The position numbers were made by a program, and so were the translations under genes. Below are positions 18,051 to 25,707 of a stretch of DNA of 64,000 nucleotides, piece after piece. The notes below the pieces were generated by a model that was not told where the DNA came from, searched no databases, and saw nothing but the letters and a program-made list of their open reading frames with translations. The DNA is from Dorea longicatena. GTDB lineage: Bacteria > Bacillota > Clostridia > Lachnospirales > Lachnospiraceae. Each line of letters starts with the position of its first letter. Positions within the stretch are counted from its first letter, which is position 1. The stretch is from the NCBI RefSeq assembly GCF_025150085.1, contig NZ_CP102280.1, forward strand, positions 263,001 to 327,000, written 5' to 3'.

Positions 18051-18506
18051 ATGACAAAAGACGTATTATTAAGTATATCCGGTCTGCATCAGGATGTGAC
18101 CGGGATTGAAGCACAGGGCGATGAGCCGGGAAGTGAACCAATCGAGGTAATCGTACCTGCGAGCTATTATGAGAAAAATGGAAAGCACTATGTGATCTAT
18201 GATGAACTGGTGGAAGGAATCCCGGGAACCATCAAGAATAAAGTAAGGATCCTGGATGACCAGAAGGTCGAGATCATCAAGAGCGGAATTACGAATACCC
18301 ATATGGTATTCGAGAAAGATAAGATCAATATGACACAGTATGAGACACCATACGGTGAGATGATGATTGGAGTCTTTACCAAGGATATCCAGTTCGAAGA
18401 ACAGGATGAAAAGATCACGGTGCATGTGAATTATGCACTGGACATCAACGGAGATCCTGTTGCCGATTGCAATATAGACATAAAAATAACAGCACTGGAA
18501 CGATAA
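18051..18506 (+). CDS. DUF1934 family beta-barrel protein
   Basis: 151-residue soluble protein matching DUF1934 (B. subtilis YwiB-like), a small calycin-like beta-barrel of unknown role. Recognisable segments are VLLSISGLHQDVTG at the start, KNGKHYVIYDE, NMTQYETPYGEMMIGVFTKD and NYALDINGDPVADCNIDIKI at the end. It is coupled to murI by an 8-bp gap. The terminator hairpin overlaps its last codons. Confidence 0.82.
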   Translation: MTKDVLLSISGLHQDVTGIEAQGDEPGSEPIEVIVPASYYEKNGKHYVIYDELVEGIPGTIKNKVRILDDQKVEIIKSGITNTHMVFEKDKINMTQYETPYGEMMIGVFTKDIQFEEQDEKITVHVNYALDINGDPVADCNIDIKITALER

Positions 18507-18525
18507 GTTCCAATGCTGTTTTTAA
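18485..18525 (+). terminator. Intrinsic terminator of the murI operon
   Basis: AACAGCACTGGAAC pairs with GTTCCAATGCTGTT around GATAA, with one internal mismatch, followed by TTTAAG. The stem includes the stop codon region of the DUF1934 gene. Confidence 0.75.
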
Positions 18526-18538
18526 GTACTCTTTACTC

Positions 18539-18979
18539 TTATTTGTTTCTTAATCTTGCGAAAAATCCCTTTTTCTTCTCCGGTACATCCAGAGGACCTC
18601 TTACACCTTTAACAGCTGTGATGTAAATACCACTGATCGTAGCTTTGACTTCCTTCTTAACAGGAATCAAAGGATAAACCTGCGCATCACACATAAGTGT
18701 CATGATCTTCGGTCCGACTTTGGCTTTTACAACCGGTACTTTTGAACGGCGAAGATACTTTGGTGTATTCTCGAGTACAATATCCGGCAAGCCGGCATCT
18801 TTTAATTTCATACGACCTTTATCGATAACCAGGATGGAAACAGTCTGTGCAACTGCATCAAGCTGTGCCTGCTGATCTGCCTGTTTCTTTTCTGCTTTTT
18901 TACCAACAAAATATAATGCAACACATGCAACGATCAAAATCACAAGGATTACCAATAATACAATTGTAAATGTCTTCAC
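18539..18979 (-). CDS. Single-pass membrane protein of unknown function
   Basis: 146 residues. GTG 18979 is chosen as start because AGGAGG stands six bases before it on the minus strand. One N-terminal membrane helix, IVLLVILVILIVACVALYFV, is followed by a charged, probably coiled segment (KKAEKKQADQQAQLDAV) and a domain with VSILVIDKGRMKLKD, IMTLMCDAQVYPLIPVKKEV and a basic tail KKKGFFARLRNK. I do not recognise a family. It is convergent with the murI operon. Confidence 0.7.
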   Translation of the reverse strand: MKTFTIVLLVILVILIVACVALYFVGKKAEKKQADQQAQLDAVAQTVSILVIDKGRMKLKDAGLPDIVLENTPKYLRRSKVPVVKAKVGPKIMTLMCDAQVYPLIPVKKEVKATISGIYITAVKGVRGPLDVPEKKKGFFARLRNK

Positions 18980-19228
18980 AATGAACCTCCTATATTCTAT
19001 ATTCCATAACAAGTATTCTAACATTGTTTCGGTAGGAGTGCAAGAAGTATACAGGAAAAGTAGGTGATTTCAAAACAAAAATTTTGATAAAAGAGTGAAA
19101 TATATGTGAAAATGCTATGAAAGTTTTTCAAAATGTGATATAACAGAGTGGTATGCGTTAGCGTATACTTCGGAAAGCAGATGGGATAAAGTTCCCACCT
19201 TAGAATGAATGATAAAATGAGGTGCGAT

Positions 19229-20329
19229 ATGAAAAAGAAAGTGGCAATGTTATTAACAGGTGTTATGGCAGTCTCTCTTTTGATGACAGGTTGTCAGTCG
19301 ACGAAAGGTCTTGAAAATGACAACATTAAGATTTCAGTCTACAAAGGTGTTGAAGTAGATAAAGTTGACAAACCGAGCGAAGTAACGGATGATGATGTGA
19401 ATACACAGATTCAGTCAGTACTGGATGAAAATGCAACAACAAAAGAAGTAACAGACCGAGCAGTAAAAAAAGGCGATACAGCAACGATTGATTTCGTTGG
19501 AAAGATGAATGGCAAAGCATTTGACGGTGGATCTTCTACAGATTATCCACTGGAGATCGGTTCTAATTCTTTCATCGAAGGATTTGAAGACAGTATTATC
19601 GGACACAAGATCGGTGATACATTTGACTGGAACGGAAAGTTCCCGGAGAATTATGGAAGTTCTGATCTTGCAGGCAAAGATGTAACATTTACAATTACTG
19701 TAAAATCCATTTCCCAAAAGAATACACCAAAGCTTACAGACAAACTGGTAAAGAAAGTATCTAAGAAATCAAAGACAGTAAAAGAGTACAAAGAAGAAGT
19801 GAAGAAGTCTCTCGAGGAAGATAACGAAAAGACATACAATGATACTTTGCAGCAGGCAGCATGGCAGAAGGTTCTTGATAATACAAAAGTTAAGAAATAT
19901 CCGGAGAAAGATGTAAAGAAGATTGAAGATTCTCTGATCTCTCAGTACAAGTCTGTTGCAAAAGCTTATAACATGTCATATGATGATCTGATCAAGCAGC
20001 AGATGGGAACAACTGTTGAAAAGTTCGAAAAGCAGGTAACAAAGGCTGCAAAATCCAGCGTAAAACAGACACTGGTAACAAAGGCAATTGCAGATAAAGA
20101 GAACATCAAGTTAGATGATGCAACTTATAAGACAGAGCTTAAGAAGATTGCAAAAGAGTATGGATACGACAGTGTAAAAGCTTTAAAGAAAGCTGCATCA
20201 AAGTCAGATCTGAAAGAGATTGCGCTGAATGATCTTGTAAAAGAATGGCTGGCTAATCAGTGCATTCAGGTTGAGTCAAGCTCAAGCAGTTCGTCAAGCT
20301 CAAGCAGTTCATCAAGTTCAGGTAACTAA
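19229..20329 (+). CDS. FKBP/trigger-factor-like peptidyl-prolyl isomerase lipoprotein
   Basis: 366 residues. Signal peptide MKKKVAMLLTGVMAVSLLMT with lipobox MTGC, so a surface lipoprotein. Residues about 80-180 are an FKBP-type isomerase domain of trigger-factor type (GDTATIDFVGKMNGKAFDGG then IGSNSFIEGFEDSIIGHKIG, with FPENYGSSDLAGKDVTFTIT), and the C-terminal half is helical and resembles the trigger factor chaperone domain. It ends in a serine tract after VESS. GAGG precedes ATG 19229; an ATG at 19205 is less well placed. It likely assists folding of exported proteins. Confidence 0.87.
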   Translation: MKKKVAMLLTGVMAVSLLMTGCQSTKGLENDNIKISVYKGVEVDKVDKPSEVTDDDVNTQIQSVLDENATTKEVTDRAVKKGDTATIDFVGKMNGKAFDGGSSTDYPLEIGSNSFIEGFEDSIIGHKIGDTFDWNGKFPENYGSSDLAGKDVTFTITVKSISQKNTPKLTDKLVKKVSKKSKTVKEYKEEVKKSLEEDNEKTYNDTLQQAAWQKVLDNTKVKKYPEKDVKKIEDSLISQYKSVAKAYNMSYDDLIKQQMGTTVEKFEKQVTKAAKSSVKQTLVTKAIADKENIKLDDATYKTELKKIAKEYGYDSVKALKKAASKSDLKEIALNDLVKEWLANQCIQVESSSSSSSSSSSSSSSGN

Positions 20330-20361
20330 GGTGGATAGAAACAGAATAGAATAAGAATAAA

Positions 20362-20408
20362 AATGCTCCGGGAATTTTGTCAGGTGACAGATTCCCGGAG
20401 CATTTTTG
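20362..20408 (+). terminator. Intrinsic terminator after the FKBP lipoprotein
   Basis: ATGCTCCGGGAA and TTCCCGGAGCAT form a perfect 12-bp stem around a 17-base loop, followed by TTTTTG. Repeat copy B begins directly after it. Confidence 0.88.
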
Positions 20409-20410
20409 TA

Positions 20411-20505
20411 TACCAAAGTATGCAAGAAAAGCTGCCACCTACAGGAACTGCCACTGGCAGTTCCTTACGGATGGTTTGGCAAGTGGCAGGTTCTCTGTAT
20501 TGTTA
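20411..20505 (+). repeat. Dispersed intergenic repeat, copy B
   Basis: Begins TACCAAAGTATGCAAGAAAA, then GCTGCCAC, an inner inverted pair AACTGCCA/TGGCAGTT, and closes with GTGGCAGGTTCTCTGTATTG. The outer CTGCCAC and GTGGCAG are complementary, so a long hairpin is possible. It is the longest of the copies and directly follows a terminator T-run. Confidence 0.75.
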
Positions 20506-21090
20506 AGTGTGAGGAAATATTTCTTTCCACTCTCCGGGGCAAAGCGCTTTGTCAAGTACAATGTCTCCGATGGAAATACGTTTTAATTCGATCACACAGC
20601 AGTGAACAGACTTCATCATGCGTCGGATCTGGCGTTTCTTCCCTTCGGAAATGGTAATTATCCCATAGGTGATGGGGTGATCCGGACGGTTTTTGTGGAT
20701 ATCTTTCTGGATTTCTTCCGGCAGTGTGGAAAGAATATCGGACATTACTGCATGTCCGGTTACGGTAATTTTTGCCGGGGCAGTCAGGGTATCGGCGCCC
20801 TTCAGAATGACACCTGTTTCCAGCTTATGTACCAGTTCCGGTGTCAGATCACCAAGAAGGGTGAATTCATAAGTTTTCTCTTTGTGATAGGAAGGATGAG
20901 TGAGCTTCTGATTGAAGATACCGTCATCCGTGATCAGGAGAAGTCCGGTCGTCTCACGGTCAAGGCGTCCGACCGGAGAAAGCCTGTCATTCTGTAATTC
21001 TTCAAAATAGTCCATAACCGTCGGATAGCGGTCATCGCGTCTGGCAGTGACACAGCCGAAAGGTTTGTGAAACATGTAGTAGTGAGGCAT
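20503..21090 (-). CDS. Pseudouridine synthase, RsuA/RluE type without S4 domain
   Basis: 195 residues. The RsuA-family catalytic motif is VGRLDRETTGLLLITDDG, preceded by YYMFHKPFGCVTARRD; the C-terminal signature is ISEGKKRQIRRMM. It modifies uridine in ribosomal RNA, probably the small subunit as annotated for close relatives. The usual N-terminal S4 RNA-binding domain is absent, as in RluE. ATG 21090 follows AAAGGAG on the minus strand; the frame to 21153 has no site. Which rRNA position is modified cannot be read from sequence. Confidence 0.88.
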   Translation of the reverse strand: MPHYYMFHKPFGCVTARRDDRYPTVMDYFEELQNDRLSPVGRLDRETTGLLLITDDGIFNQKLTHPSYHKEKTYEFTLLGDLTPELVHKLETGVILKGADTLTAPAKITVTGHAVMSDILSTLPEEIQKDIHKNRPDHPITYGIITISEGKKRQIRRMMKSVHCCVIELKRISIGDIVLDKALCPGEWKEIFPHT

Positions 21091-21183
21091 TGTTGTGACT
21101 CCTTTATTGGTTCTTTTCAGAGTTGTTCCGGGGAAAATCTCTGTGTAAAGCATACCACAGAAAAAGGAATAAATGATTGCTTA

Positions 21184-21212
21184 TTGACAAAATTTATTAA
21201 TTATGATATTTT
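21184..21212 (+). promoter_or_regulatory. Sigma-A promoter before the manganese riboswitch
   Basis: TTGACA (21184-21189) and TATTTT (21207-21212) are 17 bp apart and lie just before the riboswitch aptamer. The -35 box is perfect and the -10 box is weaker. Confidence 0.6.
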
Positions 21213-21216
21213 CTTT

Positions 21217-21332
21217 TAGATGATAAATGACCGATGGGGGAGTAACAGGCGTATAACGCAACAAGTCAACATACTGATCGATGGATCTGGCTTGTTTTAA
21301 TTTGTGAGACTCATGTGTAGCTGTAATATCTA
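21217..21332 (+). ncRNA. Manganese riboswitch (yybP-ykoY motif)
   Basis: The hallmarks of the yybP-ykoY family are present: GGGGGAGTAACAGGCG, then CAAGTCAACATACTGATCG, and later TTGTGAGACTCATGTGTAG, closed by TAGAT (21217-21221) and ATCTA (21328-21332). This family senses Mn2+ and typically controls mntP and related exporters, which fits the gene downstream. Boundaries are estimated from the closing helix. Confidence 0.88.
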
Positions 21333-21370
21333 TGCGTGGACTCTCTCTATCCTATAAAGAAAGTATAGAC

Positions 21371-21405
21371 CAGGTATGGCAGGCAGCTGCTGTATCTGTT
21401 TTTTT
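21371..21405 (+). terminator. Riboswitch expression-platform terminator before mntP
   Basis: CAGGTATGGCAG (21371-21382) and CTGCTGTATCTG (21387-21398) form a 12-bp stem with three G-U pairs and a GCAG loop, followed by seven T. It lies between the aptamer and mntP, so Mn2+ binding probably prevents its formation and allows transcription. Confidence 0.75.
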
Positions 21406-21444
21406 GTTGTCATGCGTTTGAACTTAATTTTGGAGGAAATGATA

Positions 21445-22026
21445 ATGGAGTGGAATTTTTTATTCTTTATGAACAGTGCCTTACTTGGAGTAGGGTTGGC
21501 AATGGATGCATTTTCGGTCTCGCTGGCAAATGGAATGAATGAAAAAAATATGAAGAAATCAAGAATGGCTTATATTGCAGGAGTATATGCATTCTTTCAG
21601 TTCCTGATGCCTATGATAGGATGGATATGTGTGCATACGATCGTACAGGTCTTTGGACAGTTTCAGAAGTTCATTCCGTGGATCGCATTGATTTTGCTTT
21701 TGTATATCGGAGGAAGCATGATCAAAGAATCTATGCAGAGTGAAGAGGAAAAGGAAGAAGTGAAAAGATTAAGTTTTGCCGTGCTTATGATGCAGGGGAT
21801 TGCAACATCGATTGATGCGTTGTCGGTAGGATTTACCACTGCCGGGTATGATTTGGTTATGGCTGTAGTCTGTTCACTGATTGTGGCAGTGGTAACGTTT
21901 GTGATATGTGAGACAGGGTTGTGCCTCGGTAAGACTCTGGGAACAAAGCTGTCAGGAAAGGCAGATGTTCTGGGAGGTGTAATCTTGATAGGAATCGGAA
22001 TTGTGTCATGGGGACGGGGAATGTGA
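21445..22026 (+). CDS. mntP: Manganese efflux pump MntP
   Basis: 193-residue membrane protein of the MntP family with six membrane helices. Family signatures are LGVGLAMDAFSVSLANGMNE in the first helix pair and QGIATSIDALSVGFTTAGYD in the second half, with the conserved MDAFSVS/IDALSVG aspartates. It exports excess Mn2+. ATG 21445 lies eight bases after GGAGG, better spaced than the ATG at 21439. Control by the upstream manganese riboswitch is strongly supported. Confidence 0.95.
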   Translation: MEWNFLFFMNSALLGVGLAMDAFSVSLANGMNEKNMKKSRMAYIAGVYAFFQFLMPMIGWICVHTIVQVFGQFQKFIPWIALILLLYIGGSMIKESMQSEEEKEEVKRLSFAVLMMQGIATSIDALSVGFTTAGYDLVMAVVCSLIVAVVTFVICETGLCLGKTLGTKLSGKADVLGGVILIGIGIVSWGRGM

Positions 22027-22177
22027 CTTTTTCTGTCTCCGGTGGCAGGCTGCGTAAATACGCTGTGTAAAATAATTTTGACACGAAAATTGATGCAAAA
22101 AACGGTCATGTAAAGGAAGTTTGATAGACATTGGACACGCAATGTGGAAAGATGTTCCCGAAAGGAGAAACACAGAT

Positions 22178-22585
22178 ATGGAAATTGGGAAAAAATTAAA
22201 AGACGCTCGTATGAAATCCGGATTTACCCAGGAAACAGTTGCAGAAAGGATCAATGTGTCCAGACAGACCATTTCAAACTGGGAAAATGAAAAATCCTAT
22301 CCGGATATTATAAGCGTCATTGAGTTGAGCAGCCTTTATTCCATAAGTCTTGATGATTTATTGAAAGGGGACGAAAGAATGATGGAACATCTGGAAGAAA
22401 GCACAAATGTAGTCAAAAGCAATCAAAAATTGATAGGAGCGATCATACTTAATATTATCACGGTTATTCTATTGATTACCTTAAGTATGTTCCTGCCGGA
22501 TAAGATATATTATCTGATTATGGTATTTTGTCTGGCTATTGTGAGCTCAGCAGTATTGCTTTATCAGATTATCAGACGTATTTAA
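22178..22585 (+). CDS. XRE-family regulator with membrane segments
   Basis: 135 residues. The first 60 form a helix-turn-helix of the XRE type (KKLKDARMKSGFTQETVAER then INVSRQTISNWENEKSYPDI), followed by two membrane helices, LIGAIILNIITVILLITLSM and YYLIMVFCLAIVSSAVLLYQ. This layout is common in clostridia as a membrane-tethered regulator. ATG 22178 follows AAAGGAG. It is followed by another small membrane protein 9 bp on, so they may work together. The signal is unknown. Confidence 0.87.
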   Translation: MEIGKKLKDARMKSGFTQETVAERINVSRQTISNWENEKSYPDIISVIELSSLYSISLDDLLKGDERMMEHLEESTNVVKSNQKLIGAIILNIITVILLITLSMFLPDKIYYLIMVFCLAIVSSAVLLYQIIRRI

Positions 22586-22594
22586 GGGAGAAAT

Positions 22595-22933
22595 ATGATG
22601 GACAAAAATATTGTATTGGCTGTGATATTTGGTGCGGCCGCAGTTGTCGGAGCTATGGAAACGGTATATCAGATCTATCGGTTAACGGTGATGGATGCAG
22701 CCGCCCGTGGATTAAAACATCCAAAATTATGGGGACTGCTTGCTGCGAACGGGAATAATTCGAGTGGGTTGTTACTATATCTAATAGGTCGAAGGAACTA
22801 TTCGATGAATTCCATAGACAGCAGACAGTTAGTGGTTATGGAGAAAAGAAAAAAGGCAGCCGGTATCGGGTTAGTGTTTGTGGCTGTCGGAGCGATTGGA
22901 TTGCTGGTGTGTCTGGGAAGAGTTGGTTTATAA
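22595..22933 (+). CDS. Small membrane protein of unknown function
   Basis: 112 residues with two predicted membrane helices, IVLAVIFGAAAVVGAMETVY near the N-terminus and AAGIGLVFVAVGAIGLLVCL near the C-terminus. The middle has DAAARGLKHPKLWGLLAANG and GLLLYLIGRRNYSM. It follows the XRE membrane regulator by 9 bp with AGGGAGA before the start, pointing to a two-gene unit. I recognise no family. Confidence 0.7.
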   Translation: MMDKNIVLAVIFGAAAVVGAMETVYQIYRLTVMDAAARGLKHPKLWGLLAANGNNSSGLLLYLIGRRNYSMNSIDSRQLVVMEKRKKAAGIGLVFVAVGAIGLLVCLGRVGL

Positions 22934-22992
22934 GGCTTATATAAGGGAAACTCCGAAAGTACAAAAGGAAAATGCAGACATACATCAAAATG

Positions 22993-23029
22993 CCCTTGCA
23001 TAGATTGTAAAAAACAATTTATGCAGGGG
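22993..23029 (+). promoter_or_regulatory. Long hairpin over the spoIIID ribosome binding site
   Basis: CCCTTGCATAGATTGT (22993-23008) pairs over 16 bp (two G-U) with ACAATTTATGCAGGGG (23014-23029) around AAAAA. The 3' arm contains AGGGG, the only ribosome binding site candidate for spoIIID, whose ATG is at 23038. TTATTTTT follows, so it could also terminate transcription. CATACATC at 22979 resembles a sigma-E -10 element, but no good -35 was seen. Confidence 0.6.
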
Positions 23030-23037
23030 TTATTTTT

Positions 23038-23301
23038 ATGAAAGATTACATTGAGGAGAGGGCAGTAGAAATCGCATATTATATCATCGAACATAAAGCC
23101 ACTGTGCGTCAGACCGCGAAGGAATTTGGGGTTAGTAAGAGTACGATACATAAAGACTGCACCGACCGCCTGGAGCAGATCAACCCGACCCTGGCGCAGA
23201 GCGTCCGCAAAGTTCTTGACGTGAACAAACAGGAACGCCACATCCGCGGCGGACTTGCCACTCGGGAAAAATATCTACATCAGCATCGGCACGCAGGATA
23301 A
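23038..23301 (+). CDS. spoIIID: Sporulation transcriptional regulator SpoIIID
   Basis: 87-residue DNA-binding protein of the mother cell that tunes sigma-E and sigma-K regulons. The helix-turn-helix KATVRQTAKEFGVSKSTIHK is almost textbook, followed by DCTDRLEQINPTLAQSVRKV and the basic C-terminal extension HIRGGLATREKY that also contacts DNA in the family. The start ATG is preceded by a strong hairpin that covers its ribosome binding site. The tail after KYLHQ is normal. Confidence 0.96.
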   Translation: MKDYIEERAVEIAYYIIEHKATVRQTAKEFGVSKSTIHKDCTDRLEQINPTLAQSVRKVLDVNKQERHIRGGLATREKYLHQHRHAG

Positions 23302-23381
23302 AGAGAGTAACAGAACAAAAAGCTCTTATAATTTCGGACATCAACGAGTCGATTTCATGGGATAAAAGATAACAACAGAAC

Positions 23382-23455
23382 AAAAAACTCCGCACAGATA
23401 TTCTGGAGAAGCATCATATATAGACGATTCATTCGAATATCCTTGCGGAGTTTTT
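23382..23455. terminator. Bidirectional terminator between spoIIID and the gate-domain gene
   Basis: AAAAACTCCGCA (to 23394) pairs with TGCGGAGTTTTT (from 23444), and inside it GATATTC pairs with GAATATC. A-rich left and T-rich right flanks allow termination on both strands. It separates two convergent genes. Confidence 0.75.
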
Positions 23456-23516
23456 ATACAACTAATTATTTCCAAGAATTATGATGTTTCGAATTGTAAA
23501 AACACAGCCTTCATAA

Positions 23517-24686
23517 TCATAAGAACAACATCACCAGTTTAAAGATCCAGTTGGCGGCGACCCCGGCGCAGAGTCCACCGATCGTGTGGCTTAAAATTGC
23601 CTTTCCGGTTAGCTTGTTCACTTTAAGTGAAGACATCATAGCCACATGTGTGCTGAGGTATCCGCTCCAGCACATGCACATTGCAGTGAATACGGCTATG
23701 TCATTGGCGAGGACGGTTCCGGCTTCTGCCATGTGCGGTACCAGTCCGATTGCGGCACCGGCAGCACCGAGTGCCGTGATCGGAACGGAGATTCCGGATG
23801 CATCTGTGAATCCAAAAAGCGGTGATAAGATGAATTCAAGCTTCTTTCCAAGCCATGGAAGGAAAGCGATTCCTTCATAAGCGGCACCGGTGTAAGTTCC
23901 GTCTGCAGATGCGCCGTTGGTCAGCATCATGACCAGTGTACAGATGGTGATAACGCCCGGGATGATGGCAAGGCCGACATCCACACCGTTTTTACCACCC
24001 TCAAGAAGTGCCTCGATGGCACGTCCGCCGATGCCTCCGTCACGGATCTCGCGGGTATTCATGATGGCATCCATGTCTTCATGTTCTTCGAACTGTACGC
24101 AGTATTCTTCGGTTCCATATTCTTTCTTGGTGAAATGAAGCATGATGCGGACACTGATGATACTGCCGATTATGGCGGAAAAGTTACCGACCAGTACAGC
24201 AGTTCCGGCGTGTCCACCTTTTAACTTCAGACCGATCATGAATGTACTTACAATCAGTCCCATTCCGAAAGATGTTCCAAGGTTCGTTAAAGCCGGAAGC
24301 TGGAATTTCTTGAAATATTTACGGAAATTCTTATCTTCAGCAAGTCCCAGGATTGCCGGATTGTCGGACAGATAAGTAGTGATTACACCGAGTGCTGCGG
24401 CACCCGGCAGATTATAAAGTGGCTTCATCAGCGGTGACAGTAATTTATTCACCATCGAAATGACACCGAATTCTGAGAACAGTCCTGAAATGGCTCCGGC
24501 AAGAACCGCGATTGCCATAATATAGAAGACTGTCTCAAGAAGCAGCTGGTAGCCGGTGTTCATCAATGTGTTCAGCATATTGACACCGCCCATTTTCATA
24601 CCCATACCACCGAAAATTCCTAAAAAGATTGCCAGAAAGACGAATCCTTCAAGACTGATGGATTTTTTTGTTCTTTTGTTTCCCAT
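23517..24686 (-). CDS. Nucleoside recognition (gate) domain membrane protein
   Basis: 389-residue multi-pass membrane protein. It has hydrophobic segments such as GFVFLAIFLGIFGGMGMKMG, a glycine-rich gate-like part (MAIAVLAGAISGLFSEFGVI, PGAAALGVITTYLSDNPAIL), and a second half with SVPITALGAAGAAIGLVPHM. This resembles the clostridial CD0519/CD1768 membrane protein family with nucleoside-recognition domains; the transported substrate is unknown. It is divergent from a TetR-type regulator, which probably controls it. The start follows GGAGG on the minus strand. Confidence 0.78.
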   Translation of the reverse strand: MGNKRTKKSISLEGFVFLAIFLGIFGGMGMKMGGVNMLNTLMNTGYQLLLETVFYIMAIAVLAGAISGLFSEFGVISMVNKLLSPLMKPLYNLPGAAALGVITTYLSDNPAILGLAEDKNFRKYFKKFQLPALTNLGTSFGMGLIVSTFMIGLKLKGGHAGTAVLVGNFSAIIGSIISVRIMLHFTKKEYGTEEYCVQFEEHEDMDAIMNTREIRDGGIGGRAIEALLEGGKNGVDVGLAIIPGVITICTLVMMLTNGASADGTYTGAAYEGIAFLPWLGKKLEFILSPLFGFTDASGISVPITALGAAGAAIGLVPHMAEAGTVLANDIAVFTAMCMCWSGYLSTHVAMMSSLKVNKLTGKAILSHTIGGLCAGVAANWIFKLVMLFL

Positions 24687-24800
24687 AAAAAACCTCCAAT
24701 ATTTTATACACGTATTTTATCCAAGTTTCCCAGCTTATATAAAACGCATAGTAATAAGATACTATATAATTAAATGGAAGTCAATCATTGTTTACAAATT

Positions 24801-24850
24801 GTGCATATAAGATAAAATGATAGTGCATAATAAAAATAAATTATGCATAA
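24801..24850. promoter_or_regulatory. Candidate operator region with TGCATA motifs
   Basis: In the divergent gap 24687-24997 there are three copies of a TGCATA core: GTGCATATAA (24801), AGTGCATAA (24822) and the perfect palindrome TTATGCATAA (24841). They are spaced by about two helical turns and sit between the gate-domain gene and the TetR gene, so they may be the TetR-type operator. The rest of this 311-bp gap is AT-rich with no gene seen. Confidence 0.4.
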
Positions 24851-24997
24851 TTATTATGAATTGAAAAAATTTTATTGAAATGCTAATATAAAAATGGATA
24901 TATTAATAAAAGAGATAAATAAATCGGATATATGAAATGTTGTTAAAAATTGCAAAAAGTTAAAATTAAGGAAGAGAATGAAGGAGGACAGCAGACT

Positions 24998-25675
24998 GTG
25001 GCAACAGTTGGAGGAAACAGACAGGAAAAGAGAAAAAGGATTATGTCGTATTTCATCAATGCGACAATTGAATTAATGGAAAAAGAAGGAATTGAGAATC
25101 TGACGATCAGGAAGGTTGCAGAACAGGCAAAATACAACAGTGCAACGCTGTATCATTATTTCTCTAATCTGGATGAACTGGAATTATTTGCAAGTGTAAA
25201 ATGTCTGGATGAATATATGCAGGAAACGTTGATACACAAGGCCGAGGGAAAGGATTTTCAGGAGTGGTATCTGGGACAGTGGCGCTGCTTTTGCAGACAT
25301 TCGTTCCAGAGACCGAGAATCTATAACTTCTTATTCTTCAGTCCGGAAGGGACACAGAACCTGAATGAGGTTTTCCGGAGATATTATGAGATTTATCCAA
25401 ATGAAAAGGAAGAAAAGACAGAAGATTACGAAGGGTTTTTGAAAGAAGGAGATTTCTTCAAACGCAACGAAGATCTGCTAAGAGATGTGATCAGAGAAAG
25501 AAATTATGTGATATCTGAGCAGGAGATCAAAGAACTGAATGAAATGAGTGTGCTGATCTATCGGGGAATGCTTGCAATCATGCGAAGTGACAGGGACAAG
25601 CCGACGGTAGACGAGGCGGTGGATAAGACAGTCAGATATCTGGCGAAGACACTGGATGCGTATCATCTGGGATAG
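24998..25675 (+). CDS. TetR/AcrR-family transcriptional regulator
   Basis: About 225 residues. The N-terminal helix-turn-helix reads ENLTIRKVAEQAKYNSATLY followed by HYFSNLDELELFASVK; the rest is a helical ligand domain with no recognisable family. GTG 24998 is preferred because GAAGGAGGA lies upstream; a TTG at 24950 would add 16 residues but lacks a site. It is divergent from the membrane protein at 23517 and probably regulates it. It ends 32 bp before a response regulator. Confidence 0.85.
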   Translation: MATVGGNRQEKRKRIMSYFINATIELMEKEGIENLTIRKVAEQAKYNSATLYHYFSNLDELELFASVKCLDEYMQETLIHKAEGKDFQEWYLGQWRCFCRHSFQRPRIYNFLFFSPEGTQNLNEVFRRYYEIYPNEKEEKTEDYEGFLKEGDFFKRNEDLLRDVIRERNYVISEQEIKELNEMSVLIYRGMLAIMRSDRDKPTVDEAVDKTVRYLAKTLDAYHLG

Positions 25676-25707
25676 AGTAAGATATAATCTGGAAGGAGGT
25701 ATTCCAC

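Noticed and set aside
19142-19200. Hairpin GTATGCG/CGTATAC before the FKBP lipoprotein as a riboswitch
   Set aside because: A 7-bp stem with no known aptamer features; not enough to claim regulation.
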